NCBI GenBank assembly: GCA_018340375.1
Contig: JAFFJZ010000010.1
Location: forward strand, 806,001-870,000
Length of the DNA stretch: 64,000 bases
From: Gonatopus flavifemur
Taxonomy: Eukaryota; Arthropoda; Insecta; Hymenoptera; Dryinidae
Direction: 5' to 3'
Shown here: positions 12,852 through 25,472 of the stretch, in pieces
Numbering within the stretch: position 1 is the stretch's first letter
Layout: each line of letters opens with the position of its first letter
Translations under genes and position numbers: made by a program
The notes under the pieces: generated by a model
The model's database searches: none
Told to the model about the DNA's origin: nothing
The model's input: the letters and a program-made list of their open reading frames with translations, nothing else

Positions 12852-14360
12852 ACTGTGATGCCTGCAAAAAGCACAGCAGACAGCGGCGATCGTTTTTGCT
12901 TGGCGTCAGCCGCGTTCCTGCCGCCGCGTCGTACTTGGTCGTGGTACATCGCTCTTCCCCTTTTTTCTCCTATCCCTTTCTCTCTTTGATCCCCTGTTCT
13001 CCTCTACTTGTGAATACTAGTAGCACCGTGCAAACGGATGGGATTACCCTCTGTAACTTACTGGTAGGTGTATACGTCCCGGAGAAATAAATTAGGATAT
13101 AAACTTCTTATCTTCATACTATTCCACATGACTTTTCAAGAATTTTGTCAAATCAGAATACCGAATTTTCGATAATCTTCTCTTTGACTCTTCATAAAAA
13201 TCGATCAACTATTCGAAACAAAGTTGAAATTGGCAAAGAAAAATTATGAGGTAATTAGTTTTTCTGAGGATTCTAGCAATTAATCTAGACCGATAAAATT
13301 CACGATAGACGACTCTCATCGTTTGCGAACAAAGAAATTATTGTACGAGCATTATTCTCCTTTTGGAAACGAAAATTATTATTTGACTGATGGATAAGGG
13401 AACTTCGGTATAAAACGTGTACGTGTATTTGTGCACGTATACTTTGAAATTGACGCGCATGTTCGCGTACAAGGAGTGGATAATGTACGTGCACAACTAT
13501 AAGGAGTTTCGGAGAGGAAGAGAGAATGAAACGGATGCAGGACGACCATTAGTCAAGGCTGTCAGGGACCACGGGAGAAATGTCCTTTGGAAGGAGCTCG
13601 GTGGAAGGACCGTTCGTTCTTGTGGATAATCCAAGGTTGCGGGAATGAATGTTGTAATAAGAGGAATATAAATAATAATCGCTATATGTACTTCTTCCAG
13701 TGTTTAAGACTTTTTTCCCTCGCATTCAAAGCAAGTGAATTTTACAAAGATTTTCAATGAAATATTCTGTTATATCGTTTCCGTCTTTTTTCCAAGAAAC
13801 ATTGCATTTGAAAATCCTAAATTCTAAAGATTTTTATAATCAGTGAATATCATTGGAACAACAGTAATGCTCTCATCGATTACTTTCCCAAACATTTTTG
13901 TTACAACAAGAGGATCTCAATTCCATCATTGTATCCCAACCAGATCCGTAATTTCATCCAAAACGATTGAAACTTGATTCTCCTCGACACGATGCACAAA
14001 CCGTAAAAGTCTATACGACCATCGTAAATTAATCGCACAAGGGTCTCTGGTACATTGTTCTAAAGCCAATATCCACATGTAGAGATGTGTACTGCATACA
14101 TTCGAACACCAATCCTGGATAAAATTTCTTATGCACAGGTATATTCATACGCATAGAATGTATGAAATGTATTTAATATAACAAATCGTTGTCTATCAAC
14201 ATTCAAAAGCATCGAATGTGTTCTGAATCTTTCTAATCCAGAGTATACGAAATTTCTGAAGTAGGATAATTCATTCTTCTCACGGAAGAAAAACATGTGA
14301 TCAACTTCACAAAACCGTAATACATTCTGTTAGACACATCGATAAAATACGAGACTACAG

Positions 14361-14504
14361 TAAAGGGTTGTGAGCTATACCAGCCGAGGGAGGTTAGATC
14401 TTTCCCTCGCCGTGTACTGTGAATCGGGTATCTGGCAATTCTGAAAACTGGTCAGATTCTGAACAAGTCTTAATAAAATGTGCCCACAAAGATCCAACCC
14501 TTTA
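14361..14504. repeat. Possible small MITE with TAAAGGGTTG ends
   Basis: An exact 10-bp inverted repeat (TAAAGGGTTG at 14361-14370, CAACCCTTTA at 14495-14504) bounds 144 bp, with an inner CCGAGGG/CCCTCG pair. The arms are otherwise dissimilar, so this is tentative. Confidence 0.3.
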
Positions 14505-14870
14505 TGTTGAATGATTTTTTTCTTTGTTGCAAACTTATTTGTGGTTTCAGGTTACTTTGAATCCCTATACTGTACGAATTAATTGATAAAACTCCAAACG
14601 GTGTTGAAATTGCCGAATTTCACAATGTTTTTTTCGAAGATTCAACCTTCGAAATTTTTTGTGAAAAAAAATTGAGTGATAACATTCATGATTAAAGTAA
14701 TGAAGAATTGTTTTTAATTGTCAATTATAATAAAAAATAAATACATGAATAGAAATTAAATAAAAATAGGGGAAAAAATTCAAAAGTTCGAAGGTGGGAA
14801 ACAAATGTTTCTGCCAGATTATCTATTCTTCATTATTGAATAAACTAAGTTTCATATCTTTTTGTTTCAG

Positions 14871-17800
14871 CAAACAAGCAGTATTCGATGGAAAAAAAGC
14901 TATCAGAGGAGGAATACCATTTGTTTTTCGTGAGTAACCTTAATATGATTACGTTCGAATAATAATCAAATTGAACAGTTTCATAACGTTAGACTTGGGA
15001 TATTTTGGATGCAGGTATCGACGAGGCTGAAAAAAACCCAAACTTGTCCCAGAGTTGGCACATGTACCAAGAACAAACCTTGGTTAAAAAAATCTAACCA
15101 ATATTATCCAATAATTATCTCACTGGTTTAAATGATCATATTTGAAATAGTCTTATAGCCCGCCCCCACCCCCTTGATTCAGGCCTGCATTTATATAAGA
15201 AGAAAATTGGTCGGGATTGAACTAGAAAAGTTGAACTCCGCAATGTGAAATTTCATTAAGAAATAAGTGAACGTTCATTGGGTTTTTTGACTTATTTCAG
15301 AATGATATCAGCAGAAAAAAAATATATACTTGTTCTCTTTCCGAAGAATATTTATTTGCATTGATAAAATATCCAATTAATCGGAAGGATTGATGAGCAC
15401 ACGCGGACAAAATTGTATGCTTGTGTCAACCAACTGTATGGCTGTATTTGGCTCACCCAAACTTGTGGCTGCCCGAAATAGGAATTTAATAGCGACAAAC
15501 AAATAGTTAACTGTGTTGACCAAATTTCTGGTTTGGAGTGAACCAAATACGGCTATTCCAATTTGTAGATATTCTCATCCGCCGTTTTCGTGCTTGTCAG
15601 TACACTTAGAAATTTTTTCAATTGAGTGGAAAACCGATGAATGCCTTTTCCTATATCCCCGGATATCTGAATCGTTCAAGATACGAGCGAAGCGATCATA
15701 TGTGGGCTACGATTTATTCAAAATGAGCGAAGCGAATTTTGAAAGGGGTCGGACTGCTGAACGAAGTGGAAATTTTGGAAAAATTTTATTCACATGCCAC
15801 AAAATTTCATTTTACTTTTCTAATGTACTTTGAAAAAGAATTCGATTTACTGATTCGTAGTAGTTTTCAGTAAAATTCACTGAACCTGCAGCGATTACAG
15901 AAGTCCCTGATTCAAACAGTAGTCCTCCCACTGGTTTGCATTCAGAGAGAACTAAAAGAATGAAATTCATGAACCCTCTGACCATAACCCCTGTCTCACA
16001 GACCAATATCGAAACTTCATGTATCCATCCACTGTACTCCTACACCGATACAAAGTTTCCAATTCAGATTTTGTCATGACTGAATCGAAGACGCAGCCAA
16101 AAGAAGCCTATTTTGAGTGTAAAGTAAGCGCACAAAACAATCGGCAACACAATGGAAAAGGCTGAATCCATCATGAATTCAGTCCATTTTCAAATTAAGA
16201 TGCAGCCAATTGAAGCTAATTCAAGCCGCACTTTTTACAGTGGAATTTTTTTGATTAATTTGTTTTACATTTTATTCCTATTCTGCAAATATGAAAAAAA
16301 ATAAGGGGATATATTTCACTCCATACAATCAGTCAACATTTCTTGATATAGCTCCTACTGTATTTTCGGTATGACAAAAAACTTTATCTTATATATCTAT
16401 CAATCAATTGATCGAAATTCAAGAAGAGAAATCTGTAGTTGTATCATCTCAATTTCAACTATTACGATTAAATATCTCAGCATCCGCCAGACAGCTAATT
16501 TCTCAGCGACATTTTATCAACTCCAACAGCTCTCACTTTGTTTCTTATAAATAGCACAATTCGGAGCATGGACCTTCGGCCCACCGCACGGCTTTGCCAG
16601 GATCATTCGTTGGAACGTGGAAAAATCACCTGAACGATTACCCAGTGGCGATGTCGAGGCGATCTTCTCTATAATGGACAGCGAATTCTCCCGGTCGATG
16701 TGGAACTATCCATTCAGGTTAACCTACAGGTTGATCCTCAGGGAAAAAGAACTTCACTTCAATATTGGCGTTTACAATCCCAGCAAGGATCACACTTTCA
16801 GCTTTAACTTACTTCTTCACACGTATTTCAAAGTACCAGACGTTAGAAGGTGCCAGATCACAGGATTGCATGGTTGTACGTTTATCGATAAGGTAATTCT
16901 TCAATATGTTACTGAAGTTTGGATCATTTGTTGCAATGAATTGGTCTTTGAAAGATGTTTCCAGTTTCAAGGAGTAAATTCGAGAAGACAAACACCAATG
17001 ATTCATCAGATTTTGAGAATTCGAATTTTTGTTTCGTTTCTATAGACGATTCAAACTTCAAGAACATTCTTTAATGGAATATTTTTTTGCTCATCGATTT
17101 CGAGTATGAATAACATCTCTCCGGTGTATACTATTCTTTCAGACCAGAGATAACCAAATCTTTCAAGAAGGGCGCGACGTGGTGACGGTTTGCGAATGGA
17201 CCGATAGAATTTACCAGAACACCCAACACGAGCATATCATAACGAACGTTGTATCCGGTAGAAAAATGCGGGTTCAAAAGTACAATCTTCCCGATACGGT
17301 GGTGTGGAATCCGTGGCAGGAGAAGGCTCGAGATATTCCCGATTTCGGAGACGACGAATTCCCAAATATGATATGCGTCGAGAGCGGCCACGTTAGTAGT
17401 GCTGTCATATTATTACCTGGCACAGCGTTTGAGGCCAGCCAGATTCTTCAGGTATATTAAAACCTCAATAGTGTATTCCTTCTTTTTTGCTTCGCCACAT
17501 TGTAATCCATGCTTTGTTAACTCCGACGCTGCGGAAAAAAATTCATCATCGACGGTGAATCTCTTCGATGATCTTTTTGTAGACTTTCAACAAACCGATC
17601 ACCCATATGTGTGTCTTATATAAAATTCTGGAAAAAAAAATGGTCATATTATTTTTAGATTCCACATTGTTCATGCGGGGTATCTCTTTCATCACACTCA
17701 CTACATAGTATTGTATAGAATTTCACAGCATTGGCTTCGATGCATTTCAATTTTCAATCATCTCGCTTGAATGTCGTTGATTTCACACTCAGTTTACTTG

Positions 17801-20404
17801 TATGAAATTGCCCACGATTAGTATCACGTTAGACTTGGGCTCGTTAAACGGCTTATTAGTCGCGTATGGATCTCTAATTAATCGAGGTGCCTCGAGGCTA
17901 TTGATTGATAATTGTATTTGTGTCTCTTTACGTGCGCGTATGTATGCACGTGCTATATACATGCTATAACACGATCGTTATATAATTGTATGCTAAGGAA
18001 AATACTGAATTCACGGTTTCATAATAATAATCAACATCTTTCACGTATATCTCAATTACAAAGAATGAACTACATTTTTTTTCAAGTGGAAAATCGCGAG
18101 AGAGTGAACGTTTTTGCTTTTGGACCATGAACTCTCGGTCGATCTACTTCTTATCTCATTTACATAGGAAATGTATCCTCATTTAACGGAGGTTTCTGAT
18201 TGCACTTACTATATACGCATGACATTCATCGGTAAAGGCGTCATGGCTATTATGTATTGGAACATGATTTTATGTTCAGTTGTTTACATCCAACAAACAT
18301 TTTCTAGGATGATGAGATATCGATACAATCTCATACTATCCAACTTCGAATCACTGTCTAAGAGATTGAACAAGCGAATTTCTCGAATTTGAGCTTTTTT
18401 ATGATATCAAATAAAATCTAGAAAACTGGAAATTTGTTGAAATTTCATTTCATTCATTTGATAATCTACTTCAGCAACTTATTTTTTCATTTGTATTTTT
18501 CCTTCCTTCAAAAAATTATTTGGAAAATTTTTGAACATTCAAAGAGATCTTGAATCTTGAAAATGCTTCTTTCAAAGTTCGTCGTTTCTTCATCTTTCAT
18601 TAAGTCTCACGGATTATTATGGAGCAAAACTATTACATTCTCAGAATATCTTTGATCCTTTCAAAGTATCATTGGATAACAATCGAGATTCTTTGAAACT
18701 CATTCAATTTTGTATAGTTGATAGATGAATTATACAGCACTTACGCAGTGATGGCAGATTGGAGACCGAGACCGCTTTTACCCTCTCCATCGACCGTTTC
18801 CCCTTTCTCCCACCATGCGGAATAAGTCGGGCGAGCGAGAGAGTGATAGTCACTCTTTCTCTGTCACTCACCCGACTTATTCCGCATGGTGGGAGAAAGG
18901 GGAAGCGGTCAATGGGGTGAGTAAAAACGGTCTCGGTCTCGAATCTGGCATCACTGCCTACTCTCAGCAGAATTATTGGAATACAATTAAAACCTAAAAC
19001 TCACGTCATCAGCCGCGCCAGGTGTTCCGCATCGACGTGGATTTCAAAACCTATCAGTATCCGAATAATAAACCACTTCGAATACAATTAAGGGGATAAC
19101 AGTGATTCCCGCAGATGCAACTCGCCATACAAACTCACCGACTGAGTGAACATTTTCTCGGCAAGAATACTCTGAGCCGAATTCATGGAGAAGTGTGAAA
19201 TTTTTCAGGAATCAATCTTCAATCCTTTATCTATCGCGGTACATCGCCCGAATTTTAAATTTCGAAGAAACATTTTTTTCTCAGTCGGTAACACAAACTT
19301 TTTTTTCGAAATTCAAAGTTCGGGCGATGTACCGCCATAAAAGATTGAAAATTGAGTCCTGAGAATGTCATACTCCTTAATGAATTTGGTTCAGAGTATT
19401 CTTGCCGAGAAAATGTTTACTCAGTCGGTACCCTTGTATGGCAGGTTGCATCTGCAGGGATCCCTGGTATCCCCTTAAGACCCACTGGATGTACAATATA
19501 TTAAAAATCGTCTCATTCTATGCGAATAGCCAAATACACTTGGTAGTTCACATTGATTCCACATCTTTCTTTCAAATAGAATACATCCTATTGCATGTTT
19601 TTTCTCAATATTTTTCGTGAGTTTTGATTACATTTTCATGTACTTGGCTTTATTTTTTGATTTTTTTGGAGTTTTCTTTATTGATATTTCTGAAAGTGTT
19701 GTTTATCCGAAAGATATCCAAGATTTTCGGTCTATGATGTCCAAAATGTGTTTATAATTTATTTAGTATACCCTGATATGCTCGAATTGTATGAAAAATT
19801 CCTTACAATAATATTCCATTGTTATTCATTCGTTTAAAATTTCGAACATTCACTCAATGGCTATCAATTGTCTGAGTAGTTCGTCAGGAACCTTAAATGT
19901 GGACTTTCATCGACGAGTTAAGGACAAATGGGAATTGTTTGTATTTACAACAAACTCAGACGACGCGAGGATATACTTCAACATCGAGTTTGTTTGTCAA
20001 GAACCTCAAAATGATCTCTAATAACAACTGTAGGGTGGAAAATTCTTCTAACGACTCTCAAAGCTGACTTTTTGAATCAATCTCAAAAGTTGAAACAAAA
20101 CCCGATTTCAAAATCGTTTTTCAAATCGACATGAATATTAAAGACTAATGAATTTCTCAATCTTGGAGATAAACGATATGAACTTTGATAACCATTTGAT
20201 GGATGGATATGACGAATGGGGTTGTTTTCTGTTCTCCCCTACTCTTAATTTGAATCTTTCATAAAAAGCCATGTTGAGACGTTCCGCAGTTCCGTTTCAT
20301 CGCAGTTTTCTTAGTAACAAAAAATCCATCAAACTGCTCCTAGCATTAATAATTTTATGCATATAAGACAATGTATAAATTTTTCTTGATTTCAGGTAAT
20401 GTGA
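14871..20404 (+). CDS. Glucose-6-phosphate 1-epimerase (aldose 1-epimerase family), 5' exon(s) not found
   Basis: The product is expected to interconvert alpha and beta anomers of glucose 6-phosphate in the cytosol (family knowledge). Four coding exons join in phase: 14871-14929, 16555-16892, 17143-17451 and a final 9-base exon 20396-20404 (Val-Met-stop). About 238 residues are visible. Family hallmarks in order are: AIRGGIPFVFPQFG spanning the first junction, HGFARIIRW, a central RLTYRLILREKELHFNIGVY, a FNLLLHTYFKV segment with the conserved His, NLPDTVVWNPW, the acidic DFGDDEFPNM segment and the C-terminal ILLPGTAFEASQILQVM. All junctions use AG/GT sites. The first visible exon starts inside a codon (phase 2), so an upstream exon with the start and roughly 35-40 residues is missing. 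If the 17451 donor is not used, reading continues Val-Tyr-stop. The last intron (17452-20395) carries two fold-back elements. Confidence 0.9.
18743..18960. repeat. Near-complete hairpin MITE in the last epimerase intron
   Basis: This fold-back of about 218 bp is nearly all stem. The left end reads GGCAGATTGGAGACCGAGAC; the right end on the other strand reads GCCAGATTCGAGACCGAGAC. The inner arms match very closely around CCCACCATGCGGAATAAGTC and its complement, with a loop of only a few bases near 18850. Outer ends are GCAGTGATG and CATCACTGC, flanked on each side by TAC, a possible target duplication. It has no coding capacity of its own. Confidence 0.8.
19088..19478. repeat. TTAA-bounded fold-back element (piggyBac-like MITE)
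   Basis: The left end begins TTAAGGGGATAACAG and the right end, on the other strand, begins TTAAGGGGATACCAG. The arms then share GCAGATGCAAC, CGCCATAC/TGCCATAC, ACCGACTGAGT, and the long block with ATTTTCTCGGCAAGAATACT. An inner stem contains CGGTACATCGCCCGAA / TTCGGGCGATGTACCG. TTAA at both termini is the target signature of piggyBac-type elements (established knowledge). Related ends occur at 39163-39406 and 42811-42842. It lies in the last intron of the epimerase gene. Confidence 0.75.
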
Positions 20405-20563
20405 GTAGAGGGTGGTCCAACTTCTCAACACGCCAACAATCCAGCGATATCCGCAGCTGGCACTTCTGTAGCCGGACAAACCAATACATTACTTCCAGTT
20501 TCCTCAGCATCGTCCTGCGCTGGAGTGTGGTCCGTTGACACGGCGACTGGCTGGCTTTACATG

Positions 20564-20621
20564 CCTCCACCTCCGCCACCACCACCTCCGCCACCACCAC
20601 CACCTCCACCACCGTCACCCC
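20564..20621. repeat. CCN/CCACCT microsatellite
   Basis: A nearly uninterrupted run of CCA, CCT and CCG triplets lies in the presumed 3' UTR of the epimerase gene. In one frame it would read as 18 prolines, but this frame does not connect to the upstream coding exons because a TGA at 20402-20404 ends them. Confidence 0.8.
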
Positions 20622-20742
20622 CAATATCTTTGTCACCATCCGCATCAATACTAACTTCTCAGTCTCATGTGCACGCTCATTGTATGGCTCAAACTTGCAC
20701 CATATGTTCTTTAAATTTGTGAATTTTTCCGTACGTATGCAC

Positions 20743-20770
20743 AATAAATTAACTCGATGTCTGCAATAAA
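20743..20770 (+). terminator. Tandem AATAAA polyadenylation signals, epimerase gene
   Basis: Two canonical AATAAA hexamers lie 16 bases apart, about 340-365 bases after the epimerase stop codon, followed by a T-rich stretch. They are plausible poly(A) signals for the + strand transcript. Confidence 0.55.
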
Positions 20771-23642
20771 TTTTTTTGAGTGGATCAATAAAATTGATAC
20801 TATCAAGGACATGTAGTCTTCACAGTTTCTAGGTTTTTCCAGTGATTTTGTTTTACTCAACACTGAGTATAACCGGCAAAAAAACCTAGTGACTGGAAGG
20901 AATACGAGATGACCTGAAAAGCACAAAAAGTTATTTTATTAAACTTTAATGGCTCTATATCCAAGGGATAAGAGTTATCGGATGAGGCTATTTGGTGGAA
21001 TTTTTTCCCTGTTTTGAATTTCCTTGTTGGTATTGCCATGATGTTCTCATATACACTGTTGTAAAAGATGAATGTAAAATTCCACAATAAATCATAACAA
21101 CATTTCATCTAAATTATGACAATTATACATGAAGCAATGGAATTATAATAATTTATGATGGAATACAAATTCATGTGATTGTCATAGACTTCTTATTCTA
21201 CAAGTAAAAACAAGTGAACGAGTTCAATTGCCATCTATTATTCGATGTTTCAAAAAAAGTCTTGTTACATTCAGATTTGTTCAAAGATTTAGTCATCGAT
21301 TCATCTTCCAACAGCAGAAAACTTGGAATTTCAAAGAAGACATCAACTCGATGATATTTATATAAAATACATCGTGTATGGGAAAATATTTCAATCAGTA
21401 CAGAACAATTTTTTTTATGAACATTTGCGCAGTGACTCCAGGGTTCTTTAAAGAATTCTCGAAGAATTGAACAAATATTCATGAATTATTTTCAAATCAC
21501 TCCTCGATGAATTTTTCTTGAATTTCTTCCCCTATCAGAAAAATTGTATGTTTTTGGCTCCCGCGAAGAGAAAAAACCCACCAAGCAAATCCCCATTCTT
21601 ATCTTACTCATTTATAATAGGCTTGTTCGAGGGACACTATTAATTCAATTCAGGTGCAATTTTTGTACAATAATCACCGTATACGAAAATCTGTTGGAGC
21701 TGAGATTCTGAAAATTGTCAATATACAGATTACATATTCCCAATATCCTATCGAACCAACAATGACTGATTCATCAATTTCCGAATTGAACAAAAAGTAA
21801 TTCGTATTTGCATATAATCACATCAATATAACATAGTCTGTAGAAGAGAGTGGTTTTTAAAAAGCTCACAGAGCACTTGGTATGTTTTTGAATCATTTGT
21901 ATGCAGAGAAAATTGTCTTTGTATGAAACGGTTGATTCTCAATTATGTCTTTATAAGTATATAAATATATATATAAATATATTTAGATAGGAAGAGAGTG
22001 AAAAAGAAAAAGAGTGAGAGAGAACCGGAGTGGAAGCGAGCGAGCAATGTCCATACTTTTGATCTTTACATTAATGTCAATCCAAATTCGTTTAATGCGA
22101 ATAAGCACAATCATCAACTATAGTGACAAATAGTGTAATTATTAAGTTTTAGACAAAAAACTTCTCGATTATCGATCAATTTTCACTCACATTCCTTACG
22201 GATTTAGAAAAACGCCCATCTCGGGTTTAAATATGAAATTATTTGACAATAATTGTTCTTTCTATGGAATCAAACTGTGGGATCGTTTGTGATATTTATT
22301 TTATACGATTATTAAGAATTTTGAGAGATAATATTTCATTCAAATTCGAAGTATAAATCGAATATCAAAAGAAAAAGGGATAATAAGAACATGAAATTTC
22401 TATTCATTTTTAACAGAATCTTATCCGTAAAACAAAACAGACATGGTGCTAATGTTATGTTACGTTATATAATGTTGTAATGATAATAAAAATCAATGAT
22501 GGATCAATTTTATCAACAATTTTAATTCAACAATACCAATAAGTAGTAGTACTACTATTTAATGATACTATAGTTCATATTAAATGATAAATTTTCTGTG
22601 CATGAGAAGAACGAATAAGTAAAGACTGTGCGTATATCGTCAAACTGGATGAATAATCACAAATTTTTACTATTTGAATCATCGTGATTCTTAACCCTAA
22701 AGACGGCACATTTTAAGCTGATCCCTATTTATTCCAGAATATGCTTCGAATGTACAAAACAAAATGACAGAACTTGGACATAGAAATTGAAAACATGTCC
22801 TTCTCCGAGACAATTTTGCGTAAAAAATTCAACGAAGACGAGAGCTTTTTATGGTTTCTCCGACAGGTGTGCACAAGATATTTCTTTGTCTCGAAGAACC
22901 AAGTTTCATCAAGCTTCGACGCTAAAATCATGATTTTCATACAAATATTTGAAAACTAATTGTAAAATAACGAAACATTGTTTTTGCGAAGAAACACAAG
23001 CGTAGAGAAATGTTAAAATTCAGTTGCGTGGTTCATCGCGCAAGCTTCATCGTGGTGATGTAACTAAAAATTATATACAGATTTCGCCAATTACACAACG
23101 GTACACAAAAATGATGTAATTAAATCGTTTTTCGATTTCATAAGACTATCAAAAGATTTCATGGGAACACCGTGAATTTTAATAATACATGTTTCATGTG
23201 GTCAATGGATGTATTCCATTAAGATGAATGGGGCCCTGAAAGACAAGATTTGATGCGAAAAGAAATACTAGATGATGATATCAAAAAGAAAAAAATATTG
23301 TTCCTACTTGATCGAAGTAACATTATCAAGGGGTATAACTGTGTGTGCCAAAAATGAAAATTATTCATTTTATCAATTCTTCTTTTCAAAGACATGTCAC
23401 GTCAAATTTATCAACATTTGGATAACTCATAGTTGAATAAATTATTACTTTTTCAAATGAAAAAATATAAGATATGATAAATAATATAATTATTACTCAT
23501 AATTGCTCAATGTGTAATATGGTTCTTCGCGTAGTAAAAAATCCTGTCTCTAGTTGAAACATTTTAACATACATTAATGATTATTCAAGTATTGTGAGAA
23601 TTCTTGGTTTTCTTTCAATACGATAATCGATACAAGAATAGA
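20771..23642. other. Intergenic, no gene recognised
   Basis: The sequence is AT-rich with short, interrupted frames. A purine-rich run (GAGAGTGAAAAAG and GAGTGAGAGAGA motifs) occurs at about 21985-22045. A solitary TTAACCCTAAAGACGGCAC at 22691-22709 resembles the end of the piggyBac-like MITE at 58679-58904. Otherwise I see nothing of note. Confidence 0.5.
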
Positions 23643-24296
23643 AATTGAGGGGTTGGATACAATAAGGGGATGTACGCTCGAAAACACTGAAAATAATTGT
23701 CCAGCCGTAACGTCACACGTCAAAATCAAAAGTTGGGATTTCGAAATTCGAAAAATACTGGGCGATAGTTCTCAAAAAATCAATGTGAGTCTCTTATTAC
23801 GATGTTTTTCTGTGATCAATAGTTTTCGAGTAAAAGAATAAAAACTGCGAATTTTTTCTCTTCAGAGATCAATGGTTTTCAACATTAAACTCATCGTAAC
23901 TCAGTTAATTTTCGACGTATCAAGATCACTCGCACGGATTCTGATTCGCAAGACTTCCCCGGAGACGATAATGTCGTAAAAGTTTGTAAAAAATGATCTT
24001 CGGGGAAATCTTGCGAATCAGAATCCGTGAGAGTTATCTTGATACGTCGAAAAATAACTGAGTTACGACGAGTTTAATGTTGAAAACCATTGATTTCTGA
24101 AGAGAAAAAATTCGCAGTTTTTATTCTTTTACTCGAAAACTATTGATCACAGAAAAACATCGTAATAAGAGACTCACATTGATTTTTTGAGAACTATCGC
24201 CCAGTATTTTTCAAATTTCGAAATTCCAACTTTTGATTTTGGTTCTTTTCAGTGTTTTCGAGCGTCCACCCCCTTATTGTATCCGGCCCCTCAATT
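23643..24296. repeat. Long fold-back element, 654 bp, arms about 300 bp
   Basis: The ends are AATTGAGGGG and CCCCTCAATT. The left arm runs to about 23961 and the right arm starts near 24001, leaving a loop of about 40 bases. Arm identity looks very high by eye. Matching pairs include AAAACTGCGAATTTTTTCTC with GAGAAAAAATTCGCAGTTTT, and CGCAAGACTTCCCCG with CGGGGAAATCTTGCG. Each arm has its own open frame, mirrored between the arms, with no recognised product. It is probably a MITE. If transcribed, it would form a long double-stranded RNA. Confidence 0.85.
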
Positions 24297-24889
24297 AATG
24301 TGATCCCAAGTAATACACGGCATACAGTTTTTAGAGCTTATTGAAATCGGATTACTTATCTTATTATTTGAGTTACATAATTGCAAAATATGTTGATTTG
24401 ACTTCCGACAAGATTATAGATTGAGTATGTCTTGATTGATAAGGGTTTTTTTTTTGGTCTTCAGAGGCTAGATAATACATTTATTGTAATGTAGATAATT
24501 ATTTCTTTCCCATATTCACATAAAACTTGGTCTTCCATCCACTGCGTTCAATGTTCTAACAGTTGAAATGAATGACAATTTTATAATTCACGTTAGATAC
24601 AAATTTCAACATAATAATTTCAATTAAAATTGATATCAAAATTTAATCATAACTCCATATGTATTCTTTGGGAAAGTGCAATAAACAAGACAAATATGGG
24701 AATCGTGAAAACTTAGTTTTACTTTTTATTGATAAAATCCTTACTCGTTGCTATTGAAACTTTAAAGAAATGTATTCTATGTTTCAGGCTAATTCCTTTC
24801 AAAACAAAATTCGGTAAGTACAATGCACGATCAGAATCCCATGGTAGCGTGTTCAAATATCCTGAGACAAGCCATTCCTCACAAGTTCC

Positions 24890-25015
24890 AGTAGGAAGTC
24901 TTTTCGCTGAAAGAACATAATTTGACAATCACCGGTCTAGTGACTTCTAAAAGCCACTAGCGATTGTCAAATTATGTCTATTCCGCAAAAAACTTTTTCT
25001 ACGAAAAGACTCCCC
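24890..25015. repeat. Fold-back element with ATAATTTGACAATC core
   Basis: The left arm ends ...CATAATTTGACAATCACCGG and the right arm begins GCGATTGTCAAATTATG, separated by about 25 bases that contain a smaller CTAGTG...CACTAG pair. The outer arms share AGTCTTTTCG and its complement CGAAAAGACT with a small insertion in the right arm. Confidence 0.65.
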
Positions 25016-25472
25016 ACCACAAGTTCCCTATTAAAAATGCTCGAAATGTTAGAAGTGGTTCGAATAGGAACTTCGAAAAATAACCATTTCTTTCCGTCTC
25101 GTGGCAGCTTTTGTCCCACTTTCTTTCGAGTTTTCCCGCAATTCTTGGCAAGATTGCCCCATTCTAAATCAACCCCGCATCAAAATATCCCATGTCTCTA
25201 ATTACTTCAATAATATGTTGCCTACAAAATGATTCCAACTTGAATTAATGACATGTTATTCCTCCATAGATTATTTCAAATGTAAGGGCGCAACAATAGA
25301 GGGTTCAAGAGTGCCAAGGAGTGGTCCCTCAATCGTGATGCCCAAGTGGGAAAATTTTCAAAACCATATATAATTTAAATGAAGCTGAGGAACAAGAAAA
25401 ATAACGAGAGCAAACCCTCTGACGAATATCCAGCTGGGATTCCACCTAGAATCATACACGGAAGAAATTGGT

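Larger units (their letters stand above)
1..14870. other. Gene-poor left region (intergenic and/or unresolved 5' part of the epimerase gene)
   Basis: No ORF here encodes a protein I recognise, and reading frames are short and interrupted throughout. The stretch is AT-rich with scattered repeats, listed separately. GC-richer islands occur at about 480-560 (GAGCGAGAGA-like runs), 4100-4900, 12680-13090 and 13400-13640; these could be promoters or untranslated first exons. The missing first coding exon(s) of the downstream epimerase gene should lie here if the gene starts inside the window. I searched for its expected conserved segment by eye and did not find it. This is a negative statement from visual reading, not a computed result. 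Confidence 0.5.
20405..20770 (+). other. Probable 3' UTR of the epimerase gene
   Basis: This stretch follows the Val-Met-stop exon. It contains a CCN repeat at 20564-20621 and ends at two AATAAA hexamers (20743-20748 and 20765-20770). The open frames that cross it translate to poly-proline or its antisense and are repeat artefacts. Confidence 0.6.

Noticed and set aside
20525..20722. Open frame with 18 consecutive prolines
   Set aside because: It is a CCN microsatellite in the presumed 3' UTR and is not in frame with any coding exon.
23653..23841. Open frame in the left arm of the 654-bp fold-back as a gene
   Set aside because: It is part of a fold-back arm, has no recognised product, and arm symmetry explains its presence.
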